Shown: positions 42,431-51,063, counted from the first letter of the stretch. The stretch is DNA of 64,000 bases from Chloroflexota bacterium (GCA_016234495.1 JACRBI010000054.1:186001-250000); one strand, 5' to 3'. Notes: a model not told the origin generated them from the sequence alone. Translations and numbers: made by a program.

Positions 42431-42786
42431 GGCGCAGCCACTCCCTGCGGTTGATAGGTCTGCATTGCGGTCAGCAATCCCTTTAAGAGAATGATCTCGC
42501 TTTCAGTGAATTTGTTTTTTTCTGCGTAAGCCAAAGTGGATGTGACGATTTGCGCGGGCGCTTCGCTGCCAAGGATGGCGAGACGGCGCGCGGCTGTTTC
42601 GGGATCTTGTTCGCTTTGATATGCCTCTGCTGCCATAAGCACATAATCGGCGCGGTAATCTTCGCGCAAAATATTTGGGGTGATGTCGGTGTATTCGATG
42701 GGATCGATGACCCAGCCATAGACCAAACCGAGGACGGTGCCGATGGCAGCCGCGATGATGATTTTGATCCAGGTTGATGTGGTCAT
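42427..42786 (-). CDS. Small membrane-anchored hypothetical protein
   Basis: 119 residues from the ATG at 42786. One N-terminal anchor (IIIAAAIGTVLGLVYGWV) and a helical domain homologous to the first third of the next protein. Conserved features of the pair: a Y-x-D-x-x-P-x-I-L-R start, an AxRRLAILG or ARLSLLG turn and a final helix. A TATAAT box (42793-42798, minus strand) ends only six bases before the ATG, so the mRNA may be leaderless; no ribosome-binding site is seen. Confidence 0.7.
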   Translation of the reverse strand: MTTSTWIKIIIAAAIGTVLGLVYGWVIDPIEYTDITPNILREDYRADYVLMAAEAYQSEQDPETAARRLAILGSEAPAQIVTSTLAYAEKNKFTESEIILLKGLLTAMQTYQPQGVAAP

Positions 42787-42815
42787 GGGGGAGATTATAA
42801 ACACAAAGTGGAGTA

Positions 42816-42926
42816 AAAATATCCGGGCAGGCTACCGGCGGCACCCGCAGACACTTCCTTACCGTTGCTATCTTTCGATCCTGGCGGGGTTCGAAAGGCT
42901 GCGCCGCGCCGGGCCTGCCCGGACGC
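42816..42926 (-). ncRNA. ffs: Signal recognition particle RNA (small bacterial type, 4.5S-like)
   Basis: The minus strand encodes about 105-110 nt. The ends pair (TCCGGGCAGGC at 42923-42913 with GCCTGCCCGGA at 42832-42822), followed by CCGGCG/CGCCGG and GCAG/CTGC helices. The domain IV core reads CCCCGCCAGG-AUC-GAAA-GAU-AGCAACGGTAAGG, matching the Ffh-binding CAGG/AGCA symmetric loop. The tetraloop is GAAA with an AUC/GAU stem in place of the commoner UCC-GGAA-GGA. A TATTTTT tract ends it. It guides membrane protein targeting together with Ffh. Confidence 0.93.
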
Positions 42927-42931
42927 GTGCA

Positions 42932-42960
42932 AGGATACCCGATGTGTGGGGGGGTGTCAA
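42932..42960 (-). promoter_or_regulatory. Promoter of SRP RNA
   Basis: Minus strand TTGACA (42955-42960), 17-bp spacer, TATCCT (42932-42937), start expected at about 42925. The -35 box overlaps the stop of the receiver gene. Confidence 0.8.
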
Positions 42961-43415
42961 CTTTGGCTTTTATTATCGGGCGGCAGTGTGTTCCAACCCA
43001 GCCAGAAATTGCCGAGGTCGTTCATGAGCTTGCTGAATTCTTCCAACCCCGCGGGTTTTACGAGAAAGCTGTTGGCATGGTTTTCGTAGGCGCTTTTAAC
43101 ATCCTTTTTTGTTTCTGATGTGGAAAGGATGATGACGGGAATGTTTTTTAGCTCGGGATGTTCTTTAATTTGGAAAAGGACATCGAGTCCATCCACTCGC
43201 GGCAGGCGAAGATCAAGCAGGATCAACTGCGGGCGCGGGCTGGTTTCTGGTTTTTCATATTCTCCACGCCTGAAGAGATAATCCAGGACGTGAATACCAT
43301 CGGAGAAGTGCTTGATTTGATTGGGGATGGGATGGCTTTCCAATGTTCTGATTACAAGTTCAGCATGGTCAGGGTTATCTTCGACCAGCATAACCAGGAA
43401 TGGCGCGCCTTTCAT
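42957..43415 (-). CDS. Stand-alone receiver protein (Rcp1-like)
   Basis: 152 residues from the ATG at 43415 (AGGA seven bases upstream). A single receiver domain of the long-loop type found in cyanobacterial phytochrome partners: VMLVEDNPDHAELV with the acidic pair, LILLDLRLPRVDGLDV with the phospho-acceptor, VIILSTSETKKDV and FLVKPAGLEEFSKL. No output domain. It is divergent from the STAS gene of the second partner switch and upstream of the SRP RNA; its kinase is not nearby. Confidence 0.9.
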   Translation of the reverse strand: MKGAPFLVMLVEDNPDHAELVIRTLESHPIPNQIKHFSDGIHVLDYLFRRGEYEKPETSPRPQLILLDLRLPRVDGLDVLFQIKEHPELKNIPVIILSTSETKKDVKSAYENHANSFLVKPAGLEEFSKLMNDLGNFWLGWNTLPPDNKSQS

Positions 43416-43537
43416 GTTTTTTCCTGTCATAAACCACATTGTAAGCGATTTGGTTTACCCAAATGTTGCAAGTTCTATTCAGAGTCCTCCGCTAATGCGG
43501 ACGGCGTGCAGGAGATGAAATTTCCACATAAGAGAGG

Positions 43538-43546
43538 TGATATAAT
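43538..43546 (+). promoter_or_regulatory. Extended -10 promoter of the second partner-switch operon
   Basis: TGaTATAAT, 41 bp before the STAS start codon, without a recognisable -35 box. Confidence 0.55.
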
Positions 43547-43586
43547 TTGCCCAATTAATAAAAAGTCATCTTAACGGAGGAGCAAC

Positions 43587-43922
43587 ATGGAAATTACAAC
43601 TCAGGAATTTAAACATTGCGATCTGTTCAAAGTAAAAGGCCGCGTAGATAGTTCCACTGCCCCCGACTTTGCCAAATCGCTTGAGAAGGCCAATAATGAC
43701 AGCCGCTTCAAGATCGTAATTGACATGAGTGAGTTGGAATATATGTCCAGCGCGGGTTTTCGCGCCCTGCTTGCCACCCAGAGAAATTGCAAAAAATATA
43801 ATCGCGGTGAATTGGTGCTTGTCAGTGTCCCCGAACGGATTCGGGAGGCGCTTGAACTGGCAGGCTTCACTGAACTCTTCAAGACCTTCGATGACACCGT
43901 CGCCGCAGTCGGCAGTTTCTAA
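43587..43922 (+). CDS. STAS-domain anti-sigma-factor antagonist
   Basis: 111 residues. STAS core: FKVKGRVDSSTAPDFAKSLE and IVIDMSELEYMSSAGFRALL, where S54-S55 are the conserved serines and S55 the likely phosphorylation site. GGAGGAG precedes the start. The next two plus-strand genes encode its probable kinase and phosphatase. It is only distantly similar to the STAS protein at 15900. Confidence 0.92.
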   Translation: MEITTQEFKHCDLFKVKGRVDSSTAPDFAKSLEKANNDSRFKIVIDMSELEYMSSAGFRALLATQRNCKKYNRGELVLVSVPERIREALELAGFTELFKTFDDTVAAVGSF

Positions 43923-43994
43923 CCAGCCGCGCGGCGTTCTTACCAGAAAAAGATAGAAATTACGCCTCGTCAAACCAATTGAAATAATACCCAC

Positions 43995-44041
43995 GGTCAA
44001 AAATTGCGCTTTCCACCTTCTAAAAAGCGCAGTTTTTGACC
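43995..44041 (+). terminator. Hairpin between STAS and RsbW-like genes
   Basis: GGTCAAAAA-T-TGCGCTTT and AAAAAGCGCA-G-TTTTTGACC enclose about nine bases. It has terminator form and may reduce read-through, letting the STAS protein be made in excess over its kinase. Confidence 0.6.
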
Positions 44042-44069
44042 AAGTGCGGTATAGAGGCGGCGTTTATTT

Positions 44070-44480
44070 ATGCCGAAAATAACTTTCCCAGCCAGGTTTG
44101 ACTTTTTGGATGAGATTCGTGATCTCGTCGCAAAGACTGCCCGTGAGGGCGGCTTCACCGATAAGGCTATCTACTCCCTGCAGCTTGCCGCAGACGAAGC
44201 CGCCTCCAATATTATTGAACATGCCTACGAAGGCGTGACTGACGCCTCTCTTGATATTTCCTGTGACATGCAAGGTGACACGATCGTGATCACCATGCAC
44301 GATACGGGAAAATCGTTTGACCCCGCCAAAGTGAAGAAACCGAATTTAAAGGCAGACCTATCCGACCGCCAGATCGGGGGACTTGGCGTTTATCTCATGC
44401 GGAAACTGATGGATGATGTTTTCTATGAATCCAATTCAACGACAGGGAATTTGCTCACAATGACCAAGCGGAGGGGATAG
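44070..44480 (+). CDS. RsbW/SpoIIAB-like ATP-binding serine kinase
   Basis: 136 residues with the GHKL fold: AADEAASNIIEHAYEG (N-box), MHDTGKSFDP (G1) and IGGLGVYLMRKLMD (G2). It should phosphorylate the adjacent STAS protein and hold an unknown target. It ends five bases before the GAF-phosphatase gene, so these two are one unit. No sigma gene is adjacent. Confidence 0.9.
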   Translation: MPKITFPARFDFLDEIRDLVAKTAREGGFTDKAIYSLQLAADEAASNIIEHAYEGVTDASLDISCDMQGDTIVITMHDTGKSFDPAKVKKPNLKADLSDRQIGGLGVYLMRKLMDDVFYESNSTTGNLLTMTKRRG

Positions 44481-44485
44481 ACCGC

Positions 44486-47400
44486 ATGACTGTCAAAACA
44501 CGCTCAGAACATCCAGAATCATGGGACTGGAATCAACTTGCCAGCCTCGGCGAACAACTCCGCAACGAGGATTCTCTTGGCGCGCAGCGTGACCGCATAA
44601 TCGCCGTGACCAGCCGCCTCATCAACGGCACAGCGGATGTTTGGCTAAACGAGAATTTTTTCCGCCTGCCAGATTGGGAAGATGGAAGAGTTTTTCCACC
44701 CCAGCCGGCTTTGGATGGGATGAAGCGCGCCATTAAAGAAGGCAGACTTTATACAAAAGCAAACGCATCAGGCCTGACTTTGGCAGGCATCCCGCTCGAA
44801 GATCATGGGATTACGCTGGGAGCGCTCCAGATCACCCGCCCCAACGGGCCTGTTTTTTCCATCGAAGAATTGACCCTGCTCCAGGGCATCGAACAGATCG
44901 TGGCGATGAGCCTGTTCGCCTCACACCGTGCCGAAGTGGAGCAGTTCCGACTCAGACAATTGAATCTCGTCCGCGAAGTGAGCACCCAGATCGCGAATGT
45001 GCTGGATGTGGATGAACTCGCGGCGCGTGTTACCAAACTAATCCAACAGACTTTTAATTATTATTATGTCGCCATCTTTACGCTGGAGCCAATTTCCAAC
45101 GCGCTTCGATTCCGTTCGAGTGCAAGCGCTCCGCGCAAGGGAAAAAAGAAAGCCTCCATTGCGCTGGAAGTGGAAACAGGTCAGGGCTTGATCGGCGAAG
45201 CGGCATTGCACGGACAGCAGATCGTCTGTGACGACGTCCACGCCGATGTCCGCTATCGCTTCATTGACAGCCTGCCCGAGACAAAATCCGAAGTTGTGAT
45301 TCCGCTGAAAATAGAAGACCGCGTGCTGGGCGTGCTGGACGTGCAAAGCAATGCCTTGCACGCCTTTCATCCAAATGATTTGTTGATCCTTCACGCGCTG
45401 GCGGATAATATCTCGCGCGCGGTGCATGGCGCTCGTTTGTACAGCCGCCTGCGCCGCCGCGCCGACCAGTTGACTTTGGTTTCTGAAGTCAGCAAGAGCG
45501 TGACTTCCACACTGAATCTTTCCACGATCATGCGTGAAGCGGCTAATCTCATCCACGATAAATTTGGGTATCCACACGTGTCGTTGTTTACGGTTCACCC
45601 AAATAGAAGAATCATCGCCTACGAAGCAGGCAGCGGCAGGCGCAGTAAAAAACTGGAAGGCTTTACCATCACTCTGGACAACCCAAAGGGAATTATGGTC
45701 TGGACCGCGCGCCTTGGGAAAACGATTCTGGTTAACGACGTAACCACAGACGACCGTTATGTTCCTTCGCCATTGCCGCCGAAGAATACCCGCTCTGAAT
45801 TATGCGTGCCGCTCTTGTTTGACGATAAAGTGGTCGGCTTGCTTGATATTCAATCGGACAAAATAAACGCGTTCACCGAAGACGACCAGTTGATGTTTGA
45901 AGCGGTGGCAGACACAATGGCGGCTGCCATCCGCAACGCAGATTTGTACCGCTCCGAGCAGTGGCGGCGGCAGGTCTCGGACAGTCTGCGCGAAGTGGCG
46001 GGTCTGGTCTCTGACAATGTGGGCGTGGATGAAGTGCTCGAAACAATCCTCTCTGAGTTGGATCGCAACCTACCGATTGATATTTCAGCTGTCTGGCTTT
46101 TGCAGGACGGCGACCTGTGCCTTTCTGCGGTGCATGGCGCGGACGCGAGTCAACTTGAGAGCGTGTGCATCTCAAACCCAGATTCGATCTATTCAATGGC
46201 TGATGCCCTGCTGGCTGACGCACCGGTCATTCGCCGCCCCAACGATCCGATCTGGCCTTCGGGGTTGACTGCCGGGTACGAAAGCAATTATTCATCCATT
46301 GCGGCGCCGCTGCGCGTGGGTGACCGTCCGCTGGGTGTGTTGACTCTCGCGCATCACACCTCGGGGCGGTATGGTCACGAAGCGCAGGCCATCACAACCA
46401 CGTTCGCAAGTTATGCCGCGGTCGCGATCGAGAATGCGCGTTTATATGATTCGGCGCAGGAGCAGGCGTATGCATCCGCGGCGTTGTTGCAGGTCGCGCA
46501 GGCAGTTGTCAGCTTGAATGATGTGGAGGAAATCCTCGGCTCGATCACGCGCATCATGCCGATCCTTGTCGGCGTGCATCGGGTTGCGTTGTATCGCTTT
46601 GATGCAGAACGCAATGTCTTTACCGCTTCACATGAGTATGGCTTTTCCGATGAAGAAGAATTTGCCATGACCGAAACGGAATTCAGGCTGGGTGAGTTCC
46701 CGTTGCTGAGCGCCGTCTGCGAACAAAACCGAATGCTGATTCATCCGCTCAAACCAAAGGCTGCGCCAAAGTCATGGTTGAAGATTCAGCCCACAGTTAA
46801 GAACGATGCGGATGTCGTCAATGCCAGTCGTCTGCTGATGGCTGTCCCGCTCTCGATCAAGAATGATATGTTCGGCGTCATGCTCATCGAAGAAGCAGAG
46901 AATGGACGCCGCTTCCGCTCGCGCCGCATCGAGATCATCAACGGCATCGCCCAGCAGGCCGCGCTTGCAATCCAGAACGATTTGTTGCAGCAGGAAATGG
47001 TGGTGCGCGAGAGACTTGAAACTGAAGTGCAGCTTGCGCGCTCGATCCAGCAGACGTTCATTCCGCAGTCTTTGCCGGTTCACGATGCGTGGCAGTTTGC
47101 GGCGCGCTGGCGGACAGCTCGTCAAGTGGGCGGCGACTTTTACGATGTGATCGAATTACCGAACGGGAAGTATGGACTCTTCATTGCGGATGTGGCCGAT
47201 AAAGGGATGCCTGCCGCTTTGTTTATGGCGCTCACACGGACCCTTGTGCGGGCGGCTGTGATCGAGATGGATTCTCCCGCTGACGTTTTGCGGCGCGTGA
47301 ACGACCAGCTTCTGCCAGATACGCAGCAGGGCATGTTCGTGACGGCGGTCTATGGCGTGCTGGATACAAAACTTGGGACTTTTACTTACGTCAACGCGGG

Positions 47401-47734
47401 GCATAACCCACCGTTCTGGGTGAAGGATTCAGGCATCGAAAAACTGACTCGCACCGCTGTTGCGCTGGGCGTGGTGGAACAACCGTCCATGCTGGAACGC
47501 ACGATCTCGCTTGCAGCGGGGGACAACCTCCTGCTTTACACTGACGGTCTGACCGAAGCCTTCTCGCCCGATGGAAATCTGTTCGGCGATTCGCGTTTGA
47601 TGGATGCGCTCGCGTCCATTCAAGAGCACACCGCTGATGACGTGCTGATGGTGGTGGAGGAACGCTTGAATGAGTTTATTGAATCAGTTCCGCTGGGGGA
47701 TGATTTGACGATGCTTTCGGTGAAGAGGTTGTAG
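44486..47734 (+). CDS. Multi-GAF sensor PP2C phosphatase (RsbU/SpoIIE type)
   Basis: 1082 residues, cytoplasmic. About five GAF-like sensor units in series (roughly 20-150, 165-325, 345-500, 515-665, 680-845), joined by helices, then a PP2C/SpoIIE phosphatase from about 865: QQTFIPQSLPVHDAW, VGGDFYDVIELPNGKYGL, FIADVADKGMPAALFMA, YVNAGHNPPFWV, YTDGLTEAF and PLGDDLTMLSVKRL carry the metal-binding aspartates. It should dephosphorylate the STAS protein at 43587 when its GAF domains sense a small ligand or light. Such long GAF chains are typical of Chloroflexota signalling proteins. Confidence 0.93.
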   Translation: MTVKTRSEHPESWDWNQLASLGEQLRNEDSLGAQRDRIIAVTSRLINGTADVWLNENFFRLPDWEDGRVFPPQPALDGMKRAIKEGRLYTKANASGLTLAGIPLEDHGITLGALQITRPNGPVFSIEELTLLQGIEQIVAMSLFASHRAEVEQFRLRQLNLVREVSTQIANVLDVDELAARVTKLIQQTFNYYYVAIFTLEPISNALRFRSSASAPRKGKKKASIALEVETGQGLIGEAALHGQQIVCDDVHADVRYRFIDSLPETKSEVVIPLKIEDRVLGVLDVQSNALHAFHPNDLLILHALADNISRAVHGARLYSRLRRRADQLTLVSEVSKSVTSTLNLSTIMREAANLIHDKFGYPHVSLFTVHPNRRIIAYEAGSGRRSKKLEGFTITLDNPKGIMVWTARLGKTILVNDVTTDDRYVPSPLPPKNTRSELCVPLLFDDKVVGLLDIQSDKINAFTEDDQLMFEAVADTMAAAIRNADLYRSEQWRRQVSDSLREVAGLVSDNVGVDEVLETILSELDRNLPIDISAVWLLQDGDLCLSAVHGADASQLESVCISNPDSIYSMADALLADAPVIRRPNDPIWPSGLTAGYESNYSSIAAPLRVGDRPLGVLTLAHHTSGRYGHEAQAITTTFASYAAVAIENARLYDSAQEQAYASAALLQVAQAVVSLNDVEEILGSITRIMPILVGVHRVALYRFDAERNVFTASHEYGFSDEEEFAMTETEFRLGEFPLLSAVCEQNRMLIHPLKPKAAPKSWLKIQPTVKNDADVVNASRLLMAVPLSIKNDMFGVMLIEEAENGRRFRSRRIEIINGIAQQAALAIQNDLLQQEMVVRERLETEVQLARSIQQTFIPQSLPVHDAWQFAARWRTARQVGGDFYDVIELPNGKYGLFIADVADKGMPAALFMALTRTLVRAAVIEMDSPADVLRRVNDQLLPDTQQGMFVTAVYGVLDTKLGTFTYVNAGHNPPFWVKDSGIEKLTRTAVALGVVEQPSMLERTISLAAGDNLLLYTDGLTEAFSPDGNLFGDSRLMDALASIQEHTADDVLMVVEERLNEFIESVPLGDDLTMLSVKRL

Positions 47735-47826
47735 TTTAGTTTTTACAACCATTTTACATCCCCACCATACCCCCATAACTCTCCACATCTAAAATCACAT
47801 CGTAACCAATCAAAAAGGAGCTTACG

Positions 47827-48342
47827 ATGAAAAATATGTTCAAGAAAATGATTTTGGCGGTGATGACCGCCGCCCTCGTCTTCGCGGCATTCCCTGCGAC
47901 CAGTGCCTTTGCCGCGGACGATCCCACTCCCGCCCCAACAGGGGAGTTGTCCAATGCCAAACTGGAGAAAGCCTGGGCGCGCCAGTTGAAAATCTACAAT
48001 CGCCTCGGCAAAGGCTTTGACGACATTGACGGTCAGATCGCTAAAATTCAGGAACGCCTTGACGAGGCGAAATCCAATGGCAGGGATGTGGCTGCCGCTC
48101 AAGCTGCGCTGGATGCCTTCGAAGCCGCACTGAAAAGCACCAAGCCGATCTATGACGGCATGGAAGAAATTGTCAACTCGCACGAAGGGTTTGACTCCAA
48201 GGGCAAAGTGACCGACGCCGAGCAAGCCAAGTCTACGTTGCAGGAGATGGGCGAAAAGTTGAAGGAAGTCAAATCTTCGATGGGCGGAACAGGCAAGGCG
48301 CTGCGGGATGCGCTGAAAGCTCTCCGCAAACCGAAGAATTAA
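47827..48342 (+). CDS. Exported helical protein of unknown function
   Basis: 171 residues. Signal peptide 1-29 (FKKMILAVMTAALVFAAF ... SAFA|ADD), then an Ala/Lys/Glu-rich, almost entirely helical protein with likely coiled-coil stretches (KIQERLDEAKSNGRDVAAAQ). No cysteines and no enzyme motif. AAAAGGAGC precedes the ATG. Proteins like this recur in Anaerolineae as secreted or wall-attached helical bundles; no function can be stated. Confidence 0.8.
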   Translation: MKNMFKKMILAVMTAALVFAAFPATSAFAADDPTPAPTGELSNAKLEKAWARQLKIYNRLGKGFDDIDGQIAKIQERLDEAKSNGRDVAAAQAALDAFEAALKSTKPIYDGMEEIVNSHEGFDSKGKVTDAEQAKSTLQEMGEKLKEVKSSMGGTGKALRDALKALRKPKN

Positions 48343-48369
48343 TTCGAACGGCCATATATCCAAAAATTT

Positions 48370-48393
48370 AGCGCGGGTCAATTGACCCGCGCT
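48370..48393. repeat. Perfect GC-rich palindrome
   Basis: Twelve-base arms AGCGCGGGTCAA / TTGACCCGCGCT without a loop gap, after the exported-protein gene. No T-run on the plus strand; it may still act as a weak terminator or a dispersed repeat. Confidence 0.5.
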
Positions 48394-48502
48394 GTTCTGT
48401 CCAACAGTTTAGCATTTTCGGCAACAAGCGGTAAAATGGATGGGTCTTATCGTGTGCTGTCAAATTTTTGATCCACGAACCAACCCGCCAAAAGAGGTAA
48501 TC

Positions 48503-48886
48503 ATGAAAAAGAAAGTCATCCAAACAGACAAGGCTCCCAAAGCCATTGGTCCATATTCGCAAGCCATCCGCACCGACTCGCTGATCTACACCGCAGGTCA
48601 GATCGGTCTCGACCCCGCCACGGGTGAGTTGGTTGCAGGTTCTGTCGAAGAGCAGACCCGTCAGGTGCTGACCAATTTGCGGAACGTGCTCGAAGCCGCT
48701 GGCTCCAGCCTTGAGAACGTGGTCAAAACCACAGTCTTTCTCAAGGACATGAATGACTTTCCAAAGATGAATTCCATCTATGCCGAATCCTTTGGCGAGA
48801 ATCCGCCCGCGCGCAGTACGGTCGCTGTGGCGGGGCTGCCCAAAGGCGGCCTCGTTGAAATCGAAGCTGTCGCGTTGATTGCGTAA
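48503..48886 (+). CDS. ridA: RidA family reactive intermediate/imine deaminase
   Basis: 127 residues from the ATG at 48503 (AGAGG upstream); the frame opens earlier at 48440 but the family starts here. RidA hydrolyses reactive enamine/imine intermediates such as 2-aminoacrylate made by PLP enzymes. Key parts: [33 protein letters not shown] and the carboxylate-binding R104 in PPARSTVAV, followed by E in LVEIEAVA. A terminator follows. Confidence 0.96.
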   Translation: MKKKVIQTDKAPKAIGPYSQAIRTDSLIYTAGQIGLDPATGELVAGSVEEQTRQVLTNLRNVLEAAGSSLENVVKTTVFLKDMNDFPKMNSIYAESFGENPPARSTVAVAGLPKGGLVEIEAVALIA

Positions 48887-48892
48887 ATATCA

Positions 48893-48926
48893 GAGTCAAA
48901 CGTCGGGAGATGTTTGACTCCTTTTT
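48893..48926 (+). terminator. Terminator of ridA
   Basis: GAGTCAAAC and GTTTGACTC with a ten-base loop, then CTTTTT; it ends only seven bases before the next start codon. Confidence 0.8.
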
Positions 48927-48932
48927 AATCTC

Positions 48933-49613
48933 ATGTCCTCCGAACTGATTCTGCTCGTTGACGACGAACCATCCATTCTTCAACTGGCGCGCATGTATTT
49001 TGAGCGCGACGGTTTTCGGATTCAGGAAGCTGTGGATGGTGAAGCCGCATTGGAAGCGGTCGCAAAATATCACCCAGCCCTGATCGTGCTGGATGTGATG
49101 CTTCCCAAACTTGCCGGCTTTGAAGTTTGCCGAAAACTCCGCGCAGGCGGCGACTTGACGCCCATCATCATGCTCACCGCGCGCGATGAAGATATCGACA
49201 AAATTCTCGGTCTCGAGTTGGGCGCAGATGACTACCTGACCAAACCGTTTAATCCGCGTGAATTGATCGCGCGAACAAAGGCTATTTTGCGGCGAAGCGA
49301 TAACAAAAAACAAGCGGATTCGTCTCCCATTCATCGCGGCGACCTGACAATCATTCCCTCCTCTCGTGAAGTGCGCATCGCAGACCGGACCCTTGAGCTG
49401 CGCGCCCAGGAATTTGATCTGCTTCTCACTTTGGCAGAGCAGCCCGGCCGAGTCTTCTCGCGTGAACAATTACTGCAACTCGCCTGGGGCTTTGACTTTT
49501 ATGGTCAGACCCGCACAGTGGATGTCCACATCGCGCACCTGCGTAAAAAGATCGATGGCTCAACCGTGAAAATCGAAACTGTGACAGGTGTTGGGTATAA
49601 GTTAGTCTTTTAG
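48933..49613 (+). CDS. OmpR/PhoB-family response regulator
   Basis: 226 residues. Receiver at 1-120 with D54 (VLDVMLPKLAGFEV), switch residues LTAR and TKPFNPREL; winged-helix DNA-binding domain at about 130-226 (LELRAQEFDLLLTLAEQPGR, TVDVHIAHLRKKI, TVTGVGYKLV). It pairs with the kinase 82 bp downstream. No ribosome-binding site is visible between the ridA terminator and the ATG, so a leaderless mRNA or different start is possible. Confidence 0.95.
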   Translation: MSSELILLVDDEPSILQLARMYFERDGFRIQEAVDGEAALEAVAKYHPALIVLDVMLPKLAGFEVCRKLRAGGDLTPIIMLTARDEDIDKILGLELGADDYLTKPFNPRELIARTKAILRRSDNKKQADSSPIHRGDLTIIPSSREVRIADRTLELRAQEFDLLLTLAEQPGRVFSREQLLQLAWGFDFYGQTRTVDVHIAHLRKKIDGSTVKIETVTGVGYKLVF

Positions 49614-49683
49614 TCAAATAGTCGAATAGTCAGTCAGTCTATTGGTTACTCGACCACCAGACTAACTGACTAGCAGACTACCC
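49611..49683. repeat. AGTC palindromic repeat between response regulator and kinase
   Basis: TAGTCAGT (49627-49634) pairs with ACTGACTA (49665-49672), AGTC with GACT and TGGT with ACCA inside; the left part reads TAGTCAAATAGTCGAATAG. The regulator's TAG stop is the first three bases. It is related to the riboswitch insert at 39170-39236. Confidence 0.7.
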
Positions 49684-49695
49684 AACCAATTCCCC

Positions 49696-51060
49696 ATGTT
49701 CTCCTCTCTTCGCTCCCGCCTTTGGTTAAGCTATGCCCTGCTGGTCGTCACAGCGTTGAGCGTTGTGGCGATCATTCTGTTTGTGTATTTGATCCGCAAC
49801 CCGTTTTTATACCGTCAAACATTGGAACGCTTGCAGGCGGTTCAGGCCGTTGTCATGGAACGTGACGGGCAGCCCATTTCTTTTGTGGCAGAGCGCGCCT
49901 CGAAAACATTCAACGTTCGCATTCTTTTGTTCTCGGCAGACCGCCAGATTCTATTGGACACTTATGCAAAAAGAGAACCCGCGCTTTCATTCCCAAAGGA
50001 GAAGTTGCTTCCCCGCAGCGTGCCGATCATCCGTGACGATAAAAAGGCCGCGTGGCTGTATTTGATTGAACAGCTCGCGGACAATTCCTACATCATGGTT
50101 GCCGCGCCGCGTCCGCGCATTTCACTGACCAACGTGTTCACCGATGATTTCCTACCGCTGATCATTCAAAGCGGAGTCTTCGCCTTGCTGCTCTCGCTGG
50201 TGGTCGCGTTCTTTTTTGCGCGCTGGATCGCCGACCCCTTGCAAAAGGTTGTGACCACTGCGCACCAAATGCCCTCAGCGGAGATAACGCCGGTAGAACC
50301 GCAAGGCCCGCACGAAGTCCAGGAGTTGACACGCGCATTCAATGACATGATTCAGCGCACACAAGCGAGTCAAAAATCCCAGCGCGATTTCGTCGCCAAT
50401 GTCTCGCATGAATTGAAGACGCCGCTCACCTCTGTGCAGGGATTTGCGCAGGCGATACTGGATGGCACGGCCAATACGGACGAATCTCAAAAGCAGGCGG
50501 CGCAGGTGATCTACGACGAGTCGGCGCGGATGCACCGCATGGTCTTGGATTTGCTCGATCTGGCGCGGCTGGATGCTGGCACGGCGGATATTACAATGTC
50601 GCCTGTAAATATGTCCGCGTTGTTGAACGCCATTGCTGAAAAATTTACGCCGCAGTTGCAGCGTGCTGGCGTGAATATAAAAGTGGATGCATCCGGGCAG
50701 TTGCCAGCCATCAGCGCCGATGGCGACCGACTCGCGCAAGTCTTTACCAATTTAGTGGATAATGCTTTGAAGTTCACTCCGCGTGATGGCTTGATCACGC
50801 TCCATGCTTCGGCGGCAACTAATGAAATATTGATTTCAGTTTTAGATACGGGCGCAGGCATCCCCGCTGAATCATTGCCACATATCTTCGACCGTTTTTA
50901 TCAGGCCGACCCTGCCCGAAAAGGCGGCGAGAAACACGGCGCGGGGCTTGGGCTGGCAATCGCGCATGAAATTGTGCAGGCGCATGGTGGTAGAATAAGC
51001 GTCCGCAGTCGGCTGGGAGAGGGAACTTCGTTCGATGTCTTCCTGCCGCTGAAAAAATAA
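49696..51060 (+). CDS. Membrane sensor histidine kinase (HAMP, HisKA)
   Basis: 454 residues. TM1 about 10-33, an extracytoplasmic domain of about 120 residues, TM2 about 155-175, HAMP (ARWIADPLQKVVTTAHQM), HisKA with H238 (NVSHELKTPLTSVQGF), HATPase boxes DNALKFTP, DTGAGIPAE and GAGLGLAIAHEIV. It partners the OmpR-type regulator upstream. Stimulus unknown. The ATG has no clear ribosome-binding site, and a palindromic repeat lies between the two genes. Confidence 0.94.
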   Translation: MFSSLRSRLWLSYALLVVTALSVVAIILFVYLIRNPFLYRQTLERLQAVQAVVMERDGQPISFVAERASKTFNVRILLFSADRQILLDTYAKREPALSFPKEKLLPRSVPIIRDDKKAAWLYLIEQLADNSYIMVAAPRPRISLTNVFTDDFLPLIIQSGVFALLLSLVVAFFFARWIADPLQKVVTTAHQMPSAEITPVEPQGPHEVQELTRAFNDMIQRTQASQKSQRDFVANVSHELKTPLTSVQGFAQAILDGTANTDESQKQAAQVIYDESARMHRMVLDLLDLARLDAGTADITMSPVNMSALLNAIAEKFTPQLQRAGVNIKVDASGQLPAISADGDRLAQVFTNLVDNALKFTPRDGLITLHASAATNEILISVLDTGAGIPAESLPHIFDRFYQADPARKGGEKHGAGLGLAIAHEIVQAHGGRISVRSRLGEGTSFDVFLPLKK

Positions 51061-51063
51061 CTT

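Noticed and set aside
47743-48381. 212-residue frame antisense to the exported helical protein
   Set aside because: The plus-strand gene has a signal peptide and AAAAGGAG site; the minus frame has neither.
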